Of a stretch of DNA of 64,000 nt, positions 9,887 to 19,779 are shown one piece after another (position 1 is the stretch's first letter; every line of letters begins with the position of its first letter). The stretch comes from Diplonema papillatum. Lineage: Eukaryota; Euglenozoa; Diplonemea; Diplonemida; Diplonemidae. The stretch is taken from NCBI GenBank assembly GCA_030068145.1, contig JAPJBO010001069.1, positions 1 to 64,000 of the forward strand. Reading direction: 5' to 3'. Below the pieces are notes generated by a model. That model had not been told where the DNA came from. It was given only the letters and a program-made list of their open reading frames with translations, and made no database searches. Both the position numbers and the translations under genes were made by a program.

Positions 9887-11340
9887 CCCCCCCCCCTTGC
9901 ACTAATAAAAAAAAATTTGATGTCACCCCATACTGGCCCCGAAACCCCACTTGTGTGGCCCAAAACGGTTCCCAAACGGTTTTTGGCGGGCTGAGTCGAG
10001 GTAAAGGGGTCTCTGAAGGCCCACGAATAGGCCCAGGTGGGCCCAGGTGGGCCCCGGAGCGGGCACTCAGTGCGAGGGGGGGTGCCCCCAAAATGGGGTC
10101 ATTTTCAAAGCCTCGCCACTTCTCAAGCTAGTCAAACACCTTCTGGCCTCCAGCGGGAAACCCAGACTACACAACGACAAGATCGGCTGTGTTCCGCTGT
10201 AGATAGCCACCAGCGGGTCCTCTTGAAGCCGAAGAATGTTCTCAGGGGTCTCAGATAGCCCTACTTGGCCACCCCGCCTGCAGCGCCTGCGGTGGGCAGG
10301 CACACCTTGTAAATAGAGTGGGTGCAGCAGGTGCACCCTGCCTAGAATCCGGCTTTACCAGCAATACGAATTAAGAATACAGGTTGACCCAGGAAAACGG
10401 AAACTAAGAGAGGGAAAATGCCAAAGATCACGGGTCTGGAGTTCGTGGAGTCATCGGTGAGAGCAATGCAGAAGTTGTCGCCGTTTCATGAGGAAACGAG
10501 ACGTGGTCAGTCCATGCAGAGACGACTCGTAGCCAGCAGGACCTTTTGCGAAAAGGTCTCTGGTGAGGACCTGATCGGTTTCTTTCTCGCCCTAATGACA
10601 GAGGAGGAGAACGTTGACATCTGGAAGCGCCTTTCTGGTAGGCTTTCAGAAGCCTTCAACAGCCTTGACGACGAGGCGAGCCGGCGACGCATCGTGAGCG
10701 GTTTGGACTGGGCACGTGCCCGGTACAGGGCTGTTGGAATGGTCGTGGGTGACAATCTCTGAAAGAACCGGGGAAAGGCTGCCGAGATTGGCGTTGGCGG
10801 GGGAGTCCTCATCTTGGTTCTTTTGCATTTTTCCACCTTATATTCTGCGTTTTCCTTGTAAGCACTGTGTTCTCAAAAGCGGGTGAAGCCGGATTCTAGG
10901 CAGGGTGCACTTGCATACCACACATTCTAAGCGTGTGCCTGCCCACTGCTGGCGCTGCACACATGGGGCTAACTGTGACCCCCGAGAGCACTCTTCGGCT
11001 TCAAGAGGACCCGCTGGTGGCTATCTACGGCTGAACACAGCCGATCTTGTCGTTTTGAAGTCTGGGTTTCCCGCTGGAGGCCAGAAAGTGTTTGACTAGC
11101 TTGAGTAGTGGCGAGGCCCGAAAATGACCCCATTTTGGGGGGCTCTCCCCCTCGCGCTGAGTGCCCGCTCCGGGGCCCACCTGGGCCCACCTGGGCCTAT
11201 TCGTGGGCCTTCAGAGACCCCTTTACCTCGACTCAGCCCGCCAAAAACCGTTTGGGAACCGTTTTGGGCCACACAAGTGGGGTTTCGGGGCCAGTATGGG
11301 GTGACATCAAATTTTTTTTTATTAGTGCAAAGGGGGGGGG
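9887..11340. mobile_element. Foldback element with ~460-bp inverted arms
   Basis: The left arm 9887-10360 and right arm 10882-11340 are reverse complements over nearly their whole length. Shared landmarks are TTGCACTAAT plus an A-run, CCAAACGG, the GGGCCCACCTGGGCCC region, CCACCAGCGGGTCCTCTTG and GCCGGATTCTAGGCAGGGTG. Both arms begin in a C tract (G tract at the right). The 520-bp centre holds one small ORF. There is no recognisable transposase, so it would need one in trans. It lies directly upstream of the PI3-kinase gene. Confidence 0.8.
10418..10762 (+). CDS. Small unknown ORF inside foldback element, 114 aa
   Basis: An ATG-started frame of 114 codons (MPKITGLEFVESS...) fills most of the non-repeated centre of the 9887-11340 element. 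It is rich in charged residues with a predicted helical look (repeated Arg, Glu, Leu; DLIGFFLALMTEEENVD) and has no Cys motifs, signal peptide or membrane segment. I do not recognise it. Its position between the inverted arms suggests either an element-encoded accessory protein or a captured host gene fragment. It could also be non-coding, since one frame of this length can occur by chance in GC-rich DNA. Confidence 0.4.
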   Translation: MPKITGLEFVESSVRAMQKLSPFHEETRRGQSMQRRLVASRTFCEKVSGEDLIGFFLALMTEEENVDIWKRLSGRLSEAFNSLDDEASRRRIVSGLDWARARYRAVGMVVGDNL

Positions 11341-11593
11341 CGGGGTTTTGGCATCGTCTCATATAGACGTTGTTACGGGGGAAAACATCACACGATTCTT
11401 CCCTCCCACAAGTCCGCCTCGTAGCTGGGCTCTGAGCTGAACCGACGATTCTCCCTGCCGTTTCTTCAGCGTACCTCTGTAAGGTTGACCCTGCCGTTGG
11501 TCACAAAAGCATGGCGAAGCAGGATCCACGAAGTTGTAAGACCTCCCCCCCCATTTTCAGTCTCTTGAAGTCTCTCACTCGACACATCTGCAG
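11341..11593. other. 5' flank of PI3-kinase, possible first exon
   Basis: An ATG at 11512 opens a short frame (MAKQDPRS) followed by a GTAAG donor, and several AG acceptors precede the kinase exon, so a small first exon is possible. The stretch 11481-11516 closely resembles 11683-11718 inside the first recognised exon, so part of this flank may be a decayed duplication rather than true leader. Confidence 0.4.
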
Positions 11594-14559
11594 GTCATCG
11601 GCAAATCGGATTTTATTTGGGGCACAACGAGGCTGATCGACTTCAGCCACATCCGCACTGCGGCGCTCTCAAAACTCGAGGTGAGGTTGACCCTGCAGGT
11701 TGTCGACAAGAGCATGACCGAAGAGGACAACATCGTGAAGTACTGCTACCGCGACATGCTGCGGACGCGCTGCGGCCTCTGCTGCGTTGAAGGTGAGACC
11801 GAGACAAAGGACCACCTCGCGCTCTCCATCGAAAGCCAGGTGGCCCACATGAACAAGGAGCTGTCGCTTTGGGACATGGATGTCGAGACTGAGATCACCG
11901 TCCAGTCCCTGAGCTCCATGGCATTTCTCCCGGAGATGGTGCAGAAGCAGAAGATGCTGAAAGAGGGAGAGGACGTGTACGTCTGCGTCGTAGGACAGTT
12001 GATCCACGGCATGCGGCAGTTGGCCTGCCCTCAAAAGACACCCTGGAGGGTGGTCAGGGAAGCCGTTCCATCCAAGTTGGAAAACATCATGCACACCGTC
12101 TGGGGGGCTCCACACGGCACTCTACGCTTCGGTGTGAAGCTCTCGCATATCCCCAGAGATGCCCGCCTGTGCTTAACAGCTGTCGTGTGCACAGACGTTT
12201 CATCGCAACGCTTTGAAGACGCTAGCAAGCTTGTCGACGACAACGCCGCCGGCTTCAGAAGGGGGCGAACACACAAATCGAAGCCAGAAGACGCGGAAGA
12301 ACTGCCTTTATTCTACCTCGGGTGGGTCAACTTCATGTTGTTCGACTATCGTGACGTGCTACGCTCCGGCTCGTTCCCCCTGCGCATGTGGGTTGAAAAC
12401 CAGAACGCGAACCCCGTCGGTGTGGTAGCGACACCGAAGACGGATTCGAAGCAGGACCGCGAAAAGCAGCTGACAGTGACTATCTCCCTGGCCAAGTTCG
12501 CGCGCCCCATTCGGTTTCCCAGGGGGATCGTTCCCTCTGCCATGCGGCACCAGCTCAACGATGCTCACGCACAGTCGATGAATGAGCTTGATCCATCTCT
12601 GCGGCAGAACGTGGTGAACCAGCTTCGGCGCGTACGGTCGGTGATCGAAAAGGACCCGCTCTACCACCTCGAGCCCGCTGACAAGCTTCTCCTCTGGCAA
12701 TTCAGAAACGATCTCACGACGAATCCTTGCGCCTTGTCCAAGTTCCTTCAAGCCGTGGACTGGGCATCCCCTGCAGCCGTGCAAGGAGCGCTTCACCTTC
12801 TTCACCATCCCGACCCCTCGAGACGCTGGCGCCGCCCAGCGCCCGGAAATGAGCTCATCGCCCTCGAACTGCTCGATGCCAGGTAACTACCAACCCACAC
12901 CCACCTTGCATCTAACTGCTGGGCTCCGCTCCTTGACAGTGTTGGTGAAAGATGGTGCCAGGGTGGTAGTGGTGAGTAAGTAACACGGACCGCACCTTTC
13001 CTTCTGGGGTTTTATACAGCAACTGAATCCACATCCGCTTGTACTCAAGGGGGGAGTCACCACGTACAACCATAGCCGTAGCAAACACACGAAGTGAATC
13101 CGGGAAGAACCCTCGTTTTATTTAGTTGATACCACTCGAGATAATAGAAAGACACCAGACTGTCCATCAAATGTGAACATCCACGCACAGGTACGCCAAC
13201 ACGCGCGTGCGCGAGTATGCGATTGACATCCTTGATAATTTGTGCGATTCCCTGCTTGCGGAGTGCATCCTGCAGCTGGTCCAGGTACTGAAGTACGAGC
13301 CTTACCACTACAGTGCCCTGGCACGGCTCCTGCTGCGCCGCGCGCTGGCGAACCCACACCAGATAGGCCATGCCGTGTTCTGGCACCTGAAGGCGGAAAT
13401 GTCCAACCCGCTTGTGCAGGAAAGACATGGCCTGCTCATCGAGGAGATGTTGAAGCGGTCGCCGATCTCGATCCGCAGGAACTTCGAGAAGCAGGACGCG
13501 CTGGTGGAGATCCTGCTGAAAATCGCAGTCGAGGTGAAGGAAACGCACGTGAAGGCCCGTGAACGGAACACCTTCATGCGGCAGAACCTCGACAAACGGT
13601 TTGCAAAGATCATCAAGCCAGGGACGACGTTCACATTACCTCTCGACCCGCGCATGGAATGCAGCGGTGTGCTGGTCGACAAGTGCAAAGTGATGGACAG
13701 CAAGAAGCTTCCTCTGTGGCTGGTGTTCAAAAATGCCGATCCTGTCGGGGATCCCGTGTTTGTCATTTTCAAGGCAGGCGACGATTTGCGGCAGGACTTG
13801 CTCACGCTCCAGATCCTGTCCATGATGGATAGTTTTTGGAAGGCGCAGGGAATGGACCTGCACATGTCTTGTTACGGTTGTGTGGCATGTGACGATGGTG
13901 TCGGAATGATTGAAGTCGTGCTGAATGCGGAAACTATCGCCTCCATCACCCGCGACCAAGGAGGAGCTGGTAGCGCGTTCTCAGAAGAGCCCATGCTTAA
14001 CTGGCTGCGAAAGCAGCAGTGTAACAAGTCGGAAGAAGGAGTTAAAAAATGCTTGACGAATTTCATGCTCTCCTGCGCTGGATACTGCGTCGCAACCTAC
14101 ATCCTCGGGTTGGGTGACCGGCACAATGACAACATCATGATGAAGCGTGACGGCACGTACTTCCACATCGACTTCGGGCACATTTTGGGGAACAAAAAGT
14201 CGAAGTTCGGCGTGAAAAGGGAGACAACCCCTTTCATCTTCACTCCCATGTACGCTTTCATCCTGGGTGGCGAGAAGAGCTACGTGTATAAGCACTTTGT
14301 GAGCGTGGCTTGTCGGTCGTACAACATCGTGCGGCGGTCGGCTCACATCATCATCACCCTGTTCACGCTGATGCTTTCGACCGGCATTCCCGAGCTGCAG
14401 ACACCACATGACATCGAGTACCTTCAAAAAGTGCTGATGATCAACGAGCCCGAGGACAGCAAGGCCGCAAAGGCCTACGAGGAGAATATTCGGCAGGCAG
14501 TAGCTAATCGAAGGACCCTCATGAACGACTTCGTGCACATCACTGTACACTACTCGTAG
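11594..14559 (+). CDS. Class I-like phosphoinositide 3-kinase
   Basis: The protein would phosphorylate the 3-position of inositol lipids at membranes. Two exons are clear: about 11594-12882 and 13191-14559, separated by a 308-bp GT-AG intron in phase 2 (an Arg codon is split). The first exon encodes a C2-like region with FYLGWVNFMLFDYRDVLRSG, a signature of class I and II enzymes. The start of exon 2 encodes the helical PIK domain. The kinase domain has FKAGDDLRQDLLTLQ, the catalytic loop GLGDRHNDNIM and the metal-binding HIDFGHILG. It ends HITVHYS at a TAG. The class I-like call rests on the C2 and activation-segment sequence, which is closer to class I than to Vps34. No Ras-binding domain is visible. 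The upstream boundary is uncertain: the exon is open to its 5' acceptor, and a transposon lies 250 bp upstream, so the N-terminus may be short or truncated. Confidence 0.88.
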
Positions 14560-16578
14560 TGCAGACTTGGCAGTGCTGAAAAGGCGGAGTTCTACGTCTG
14601 TAGCCATCAGATGGGACATGCGAAGAGGGTCTCGTAGACTTATCTGCAGATCGGGCATGTGGAGTTATGGCGATTTCAGTCGAATCATTGTTTGCTTACA
14701 GATTCGACTGTTTTTCAGGGTTAATTTGACACCTTGCCCTTGATGCTTGGGGCTAGACGCCACCAGGAGCTGTGGAGCTGTGGGGCGCGTGTGCCGCAGG
14801 CGTGGGTGCTGTGGGGCTCGGGCGCGGGTGCCGCGGGTGCGGTTGCTGTGGGCGCTGTGGTGCGCCGATTTCTGATGAGGAGCAGTTGCTCGTCATTGCC
14901 ATTGGAGGCCTGCTAGACTTGAATGGGCTTTCTGGCAACTTCCCAACTTCCTTGGCGATGTTATTGACCACGTCCGAACGGAAGCTTTTCTGCTCTTTCG
15001 CAAACTATACCGGCAGACAACATGCACATTTGAAGTGCATGGATCCGGGTTCCGAACACTCACCTGTTGCAGACCCTTGCTTCCCTGAGCCTTCTTTTTC
15101 TCACTTCTTTTCGGGTGGCCCTCGGCGAAGCCCGCTCTCAAAACCACGCTAGGTAGCCTTACTTCGGACTTCTTCTTGCGGGAATTCTTCCTGGCTGGCA
15201 ACCAATTTCGTCGATAGCACTTGTGCCAAAATGAAAGTAGCGCACGGCAGTATTTAAACCGTGCCACATTCAACCAACCGGCCCGCCCGATAGTGACCTG
15301 CGGGAGTCGCGGAGCATGTTCACGGACTCTCGCTTTCGAGTAGTTTCAAGTTCAGGAATCAAAAACCCGGAGCTTCGACCGAGTTTCTCTCGTTCGTAGC
15401 CCGCGGTGCAGATATTCCACATCCAGTAGCCTGAACCACGCGTGTTCTGATGAAGCCAATCTTCGTCCGTTCTGATTATGGCGTTCTTCGCCTAGCCAGT
15501 CTAACTGCAGCTGGCTGGGACTCGTCCCGCCGAACACACGTTACCCTCGGGGAGAAACGACACAGCTCGCACCGAAACAAAGAGACAAGCGAACCTAGCT
15601 AACCCGATCTGCGCCCTTCCCCTTTTCCCCCCAGTAGCTTGTTGTCAGGTCAAAAAGACTGTTGGGAGCCTTCGGGAAACTATGCAAGCATATTTCCAGG
15701 CGCACAAACAAAAGGAGAGGGGGTGGTGACGGTCTTGCACTCGTGCGCAGCGCAAACAACATACGTCTACTGATCTGTCCCCGCAGTTGTTGCCTACTCG
15801 TAGAGAAGGGTAGCACTGCTGCAGTATTTCGGATAAGTCGGGCTAAAGCATAGAACGTAAGCAGAGCAAGTATTGCAGGTATTCGGCTCAGTTTGCTTTG
15901 CCGCCTTGCTTTCACTGCTTTGCAGCAAAGCAACGAAAAACAACTTTTGATTGCATCCTATCCAGATAAACAAAATCTTCTTGCATTCTATGCTAAAGCT
16001 ACAAGAAAGAGTCCGCCCCATAAACCAAGTCTAGAAAAGAGGAAAAATAACAGTTTCAAACTAAGACGGCGACCGACTGTGCTTCTCCTCGCCTTGCTCT
16101 CGCCTTGCAGCAGCAGCCTCTCCTTCATTTGTTTCCGACCAACTGGCCAACGGCGGCGTGGCACTGACGAGGTACCAGAGCACCCCCACCCGAGGCTGCC
16201 TGTCTGCAGACACTCGAGTTCCAAAACTGGCGAAAACAGCGCCGATGCGACACGTAAATGACCAAAACACATTCTCCAAAGTAACTGGCGAAGATCTGCA
16301 AACCGCAGGAATCTTAAATTGTTGCCCTCCGTGCCTGGGACACGAGCGATGCTGTGGTGAGTGAAGAAGGTGACCAGAGGAAAATCAACGCTGGTGCAAA
16401 GCTCCGGGCACTGCCCTATGCCGTGATACCTAGTGAGACCGAAGAGAATGGGAGCTTTCTGCGCCACTCAGACACCTGCCCGAGTGTGCAAGATTATCCG
16501 CAACACTACCACCTCAAGAGCAGCACATGAAAACCCGGAACAGGTATCTTTCCCTGCACAAGAAAAAATTAAGAAATA
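14560..16578. other. Intergenic, no supported gene
   Basis: There is a G-rich patch at 14780-14870 with imperfect GGGTGCTGTGGG-type repeats, and overlapping short frames elsewhere. Nothing shows protein-family features or splice-consistent chaining. The 3' end of the PI3-kinase transcript and the 5' end of the JMJD8-like transcript must lie here, but I see no decisive signal for either. Confidence 0.5.
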
Positions 16579-17517
16579 ATGATCCGTTTGGGGGCGGTGA
16601 TCTACGTGTCGATTGCCGCCTGCGCCTGCACAGAAGCGGAGGAGGCAGATTGTGCCTGGGACCCGAGCGATGCCGATGTTGACGGGTGCGGCACGGACGA
16701 GGAGGCACCGCCTGTGGAAGAACCAGTGCTTGAGCATGGCTCCGGGCAATGCCCTCGCCACGCCGTGGCACCCGACGATAATGGAGGCTGGGAACCCCCC
16801 GAGGCGGACCGCGCCATGTTCGGCACAGACAAATGCACCATCGAGCGCGTGCACGCGTCTTCGCTGTCCCGGGACCAGTTTCTCGCTGGATACTGGCAGA
16901 AGCGGCCTGTGATCGTCGTCGGCGGCACCGAAAATGCTGGGTTCAAAGGCTTGGCGGCGAAGGAGTCGTTGCTGAAGTTGTACGGCAACTTGTCTGTCAC
17001 GCTGTCCTCCGCCAACAAGAATTCGTACGCGAAACGCGTCGTGTCGTTGAGAGAGTACGTCGCCGGGTTTCTGGACACACCGCCGGTGGTCCAGCTCGGG
17101 AACACGACGTGGTATCACTTCGGCAACAACAACCACGCGGAGTGGCCGGAGCTCTTCGCATGTTACAAGCTGCCGACGCAGTACATGCAGGACCCTTCGT
17201 ACTTCGCGTTCAGCTTCGGCATGGGCGGTTCCGGGTCCGGAGTGCCGTTCCACACGCACGGGGGCGTCTTCAACGAAGTGGTTTACGGTAGAAAGCGCTG
17301 GTGGCTCGCGCCGCCCGGACCGCAGCCCGACATGGAGCCCAACGAGAGCGCGCTGCAGTGGCTGTACACGTACTACCCCCGCCTGAACGCGACAGAATCC
17401 CCGGCGCCAGTAATCGAGTGTGTCATCGGCGAAGGCGAGTTCCTGTACGTACCGGGACAGTGGCACCACTCCACCCTCAACATCGGGCAGACGATTTTCA
17501 TGGCCACCTTCTTGTGA
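16579..17517 (+). CDS. JmjC-domain protein, JMJD8-like
   Basis: A single-exon frame of 312 aa. The start is hydrophobic (MIRLGAVIYVSIAACAC), consistent with a signal peptide and the ER-lumen location known for animal JMJD8. Similarity to that family runs from WQKRPVIVVGG through the barrel: YFAFSFGMGGSGSGVPFHTH, then EVVYGRKRWWLAPPG, then GEFLYVPGQWHHSTLNIGQT and MATFL at the extreme C-terminus, where JMJD8 proteins also end. The canonical JmjC His-x-Asp/Glu iron motif reads His-Thr-His here, with a later His in WHHST, so oxygenase activity is not assured. The 85 residues after the signal are acidic and probably disordered. An Asn-rich segment (GNNNHAEW) precedes the barrel strands. The function of JMJD8 relatives is poorly defined. 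Confidence 0.85.
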   Translation: MIRLGAVIYVSIAACACTEAEEADCAWDPSDADVDGCGTDEEAPPVEEPVLEHGSGQCPRHAVAPDDNGGWEPPEADRAMFGTDKCTIERVHASSLSRDQFLAGYWQKRPVIVVGGTENAGFKGLAAKESLLKLYGNLSVTLSSANKNSYAKRVVSLREYVAGFLDTPPVVQLGNTTWYHFGNNNHAEWPELFACYKLPTQYMQDPSYFAFSFGMGGSGSGVPFHTHGGVFNEVVYGRKRWWLAPPGPQPDMEPNESALQWLYTYYPRLNATESPAPVIECVIGEGEFLYVPGQWHHSTLNIGQTIFMATFL

Positions 17518-17912
17518 CAATCAGCGAGGCTGACCGTCATCACAACCGCCGCTGCTGAGGCGTGCAAGAGTCCCTATGCCACTCTTGAGTGGTCCAACCG
17601 GCGAAACGACTTATGGATAACAGTCCAGCTGACTCTGCAGTGGACTCTTGTGGCAAATGGGATCTAGTACCGCCCATGCCGAACTAAATGCGAAGTACGA
17701 AGTGGTACATATAGCTGTTGGGATCCATTCACAGGATACTATTCTCACATACGACACGTGAGAATCATCAACACCCCGAGAAAAGGCAGTTGTTTCAAGA
17801 CTCGCGCGTTCGAAGTCGAGAGAGCTTCTGGCGACTGAAACCGAGTTCTTCTCGTTGCCCTGTTGTCCATTCCGACACTCCAACAAAGCTGACACTCGTA
17901 CACCGGCTTACT

Positions 17913-17914
<2 letters not shown>

Positions 17915-17961
<47 letters not shown>

Positions 17962-17979
17962 TGTGCGTGTGTGTGTGTC
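17915..17979. repeat. (GT)n microsatellite
   Basis: An almost pure run of GT dinucleotides of about 65 bp, with GA and GC interruptions near its right end. Confidence 0.97.
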
Positions 17980-18380
17980 AAGCGGCAATTCCATCGATTG
18001 CAAGTGTAGAATCACCGTCTCATCCAGCTCAACGGAGCTCTTTTCAGATGCGGGAACTCATTTGGACGATTTCGTAGTTTTGCAGCATTGCTTCCGACGG
18101 TCGCATCGCGCTTGCAAAGCCGGCGCCGACCTGTATCCGAAAGCTAGCCCACATCTAGTGCATTCACCGTTTCTGCTTTACCCCTTTCATCAGCAAGCCG
18201 TCAAGAAAAGGGGTGAAGAGATGGCCAGCAACACCAGGGCTGCAGATCTGCAGCACAAAAAAGGGCCTCTGCTCGCCCTAGCCCGACTCGTAGTTTGTGA
18301 CATGCGCCTCCTGCAGCAACTTGGGCATATTCCCCCCCCTGCCGAAACATTAAAGTAAGATTTTTCCCCCGCTCCGCCCG

Positions 18381-18705
18381 TAAAAAAAAGACAGGTCAGT
18401 GCTGCCTAGTGAGTCGCAGTCACAATCAGGGCGAGCGCCCTGAGTTTTTTAACTGATTGCTCAGACACGGTTGTAGGGGTCTTCTCCCCGTGACAGATTC
18501 GCCTGTGCTCTGGCAGCACGGGTGTGACGAGCTACGAACAGCGGCCTGACAAACCAGACTCACACCGCTGTCCTGTCTGCAGACACTCAGGTTCCGCGCT
18601 GATGATGGTCCGCCTTATGTGTCCGTGGCTTAAAGGACCGAAACACGGCGCAGACGGGACCAGTGCGGTGTTGAGCACATACCCATTCCATGCACGTTCT
18701 TGCAA
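18381..18705 (+). repeat. 325-bp dispersed repeat with 16-bp target duplication
   Basis: The same sequence recurs at 50731-51053 and, truncated, at 63761-63915. This copy is flanked by a perfect 16-bp direct repeat, TCCCCCGCTCCGCCCG (18365-18380 and 18706-18721), good evidence that it inserted here. It starts TAAAAAAAAGACAGG and ends TTCTTGCAA. Read on the minus strand it ends in a T-run. It has no coding capacity. The long target duplication plus homopolymer tail suggest a non-autonomous retroposon (SINE-like), but I found no clear Pol III boxes in it. Confidence 0.85.
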
Positions 18706-19779
18706 TCCCCCGCTCCGCCCGGAGGAACCAACGAAGGGCTCTTCGACACTTCCCAAAATATCTTCTTGTATCGAGAACGCTGGCGGCGCGTTTAGGGCGG
18801 AGATGTGCCTAACGACCAGTTTACGCTCAGTTACAGGCTATCGTCCCTGGGAACGCCAGTGGTCATCATAGGTTACATACCAGAAGAAGCCTCACAGGGA
18901 TCCTGGCCAGGATTCATCCCGGCTTTTGGAAGTAAAATGAGATTTCGAGTCTCTTCTTGCTCAACACGGCAAGTCCTGGACAGTCTTTGCCTCTTCGTCC
19001 TCGGGATTCGCAGAGGGGGCAACATGGAATAAACGCGGTGCTTCTTTGTACATGCCGTTTTCCGCGTCGATACGATTGGTTAGGCTCGCTCGGTATCTCG
19101 TATCCGGGCATCGTTTGCGTCCTCTTCTTTCGACGTCGTTCGCCTTCCCCAACTCCGGCGGCAGCTTCTCATCGGCGCCCCGACGCAGCAATGTTGGCGT
19201 TCGTCGGACATTAGTCTGACACTAGTGTAACGTACTGACGTTACTCTGACACTCGTCTGACAGTAGTCTGCATTGCGTGTCTCTCGACGCTTAGTCATTT
19301 TTAGTGTTTTTCGGCTCAGAAGTAGAGTTATTCTAAAACCAACAGGAGATCGGAGAGAGGGTGATGGCCAAGGGCTAGGGCACCAAAGAGAACACCACTC
19401 GTCAGGGGTGGCTTACAAGGCCAATATCCCCACGCGACACAACAATCGGCGTTTCTCGGCCTTCCCCCAGCTGGAAACCGAGCCATCGAAGGTCGACACA
19501 GCCTCTTCACTCCAACAACAATCGGCTAATCTGCTCACACCATCACCAGTTTTTCTCAGAAAGAAGGCAACCATCTCTTTCTGAGTATTTGCTCCCTGTT
19601 TCGCAAATCGATCACGCGAAACGCACCACCGGAAGCCGAACAAAAAAGGGTGCGTGAAGTGAGGAGGCTCACTGTTCGCATCCGTAGCTTTATCCGGCTT
19701 GCAGGGAATCGGACGGCGTCGGTCGGGGGCACCGCCCCCGCATTCCAAGCAATCGAACAAGGGAAGATTCGCAGACGCA

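Larger units (their letters stand above)
17518..19779. other. Intergenic with microsatellite and dispersed repeat
   Basis: Apart from the GT microsatellite (17915-17979) and the 325-bp dispersed repeat (18381-18705), I see only short overlapping frames. At 19200-19270 there are degenerate GACACTAGTGTA/GACACTCGTCTGA units. No convincing gene. Confidence 0.5.
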
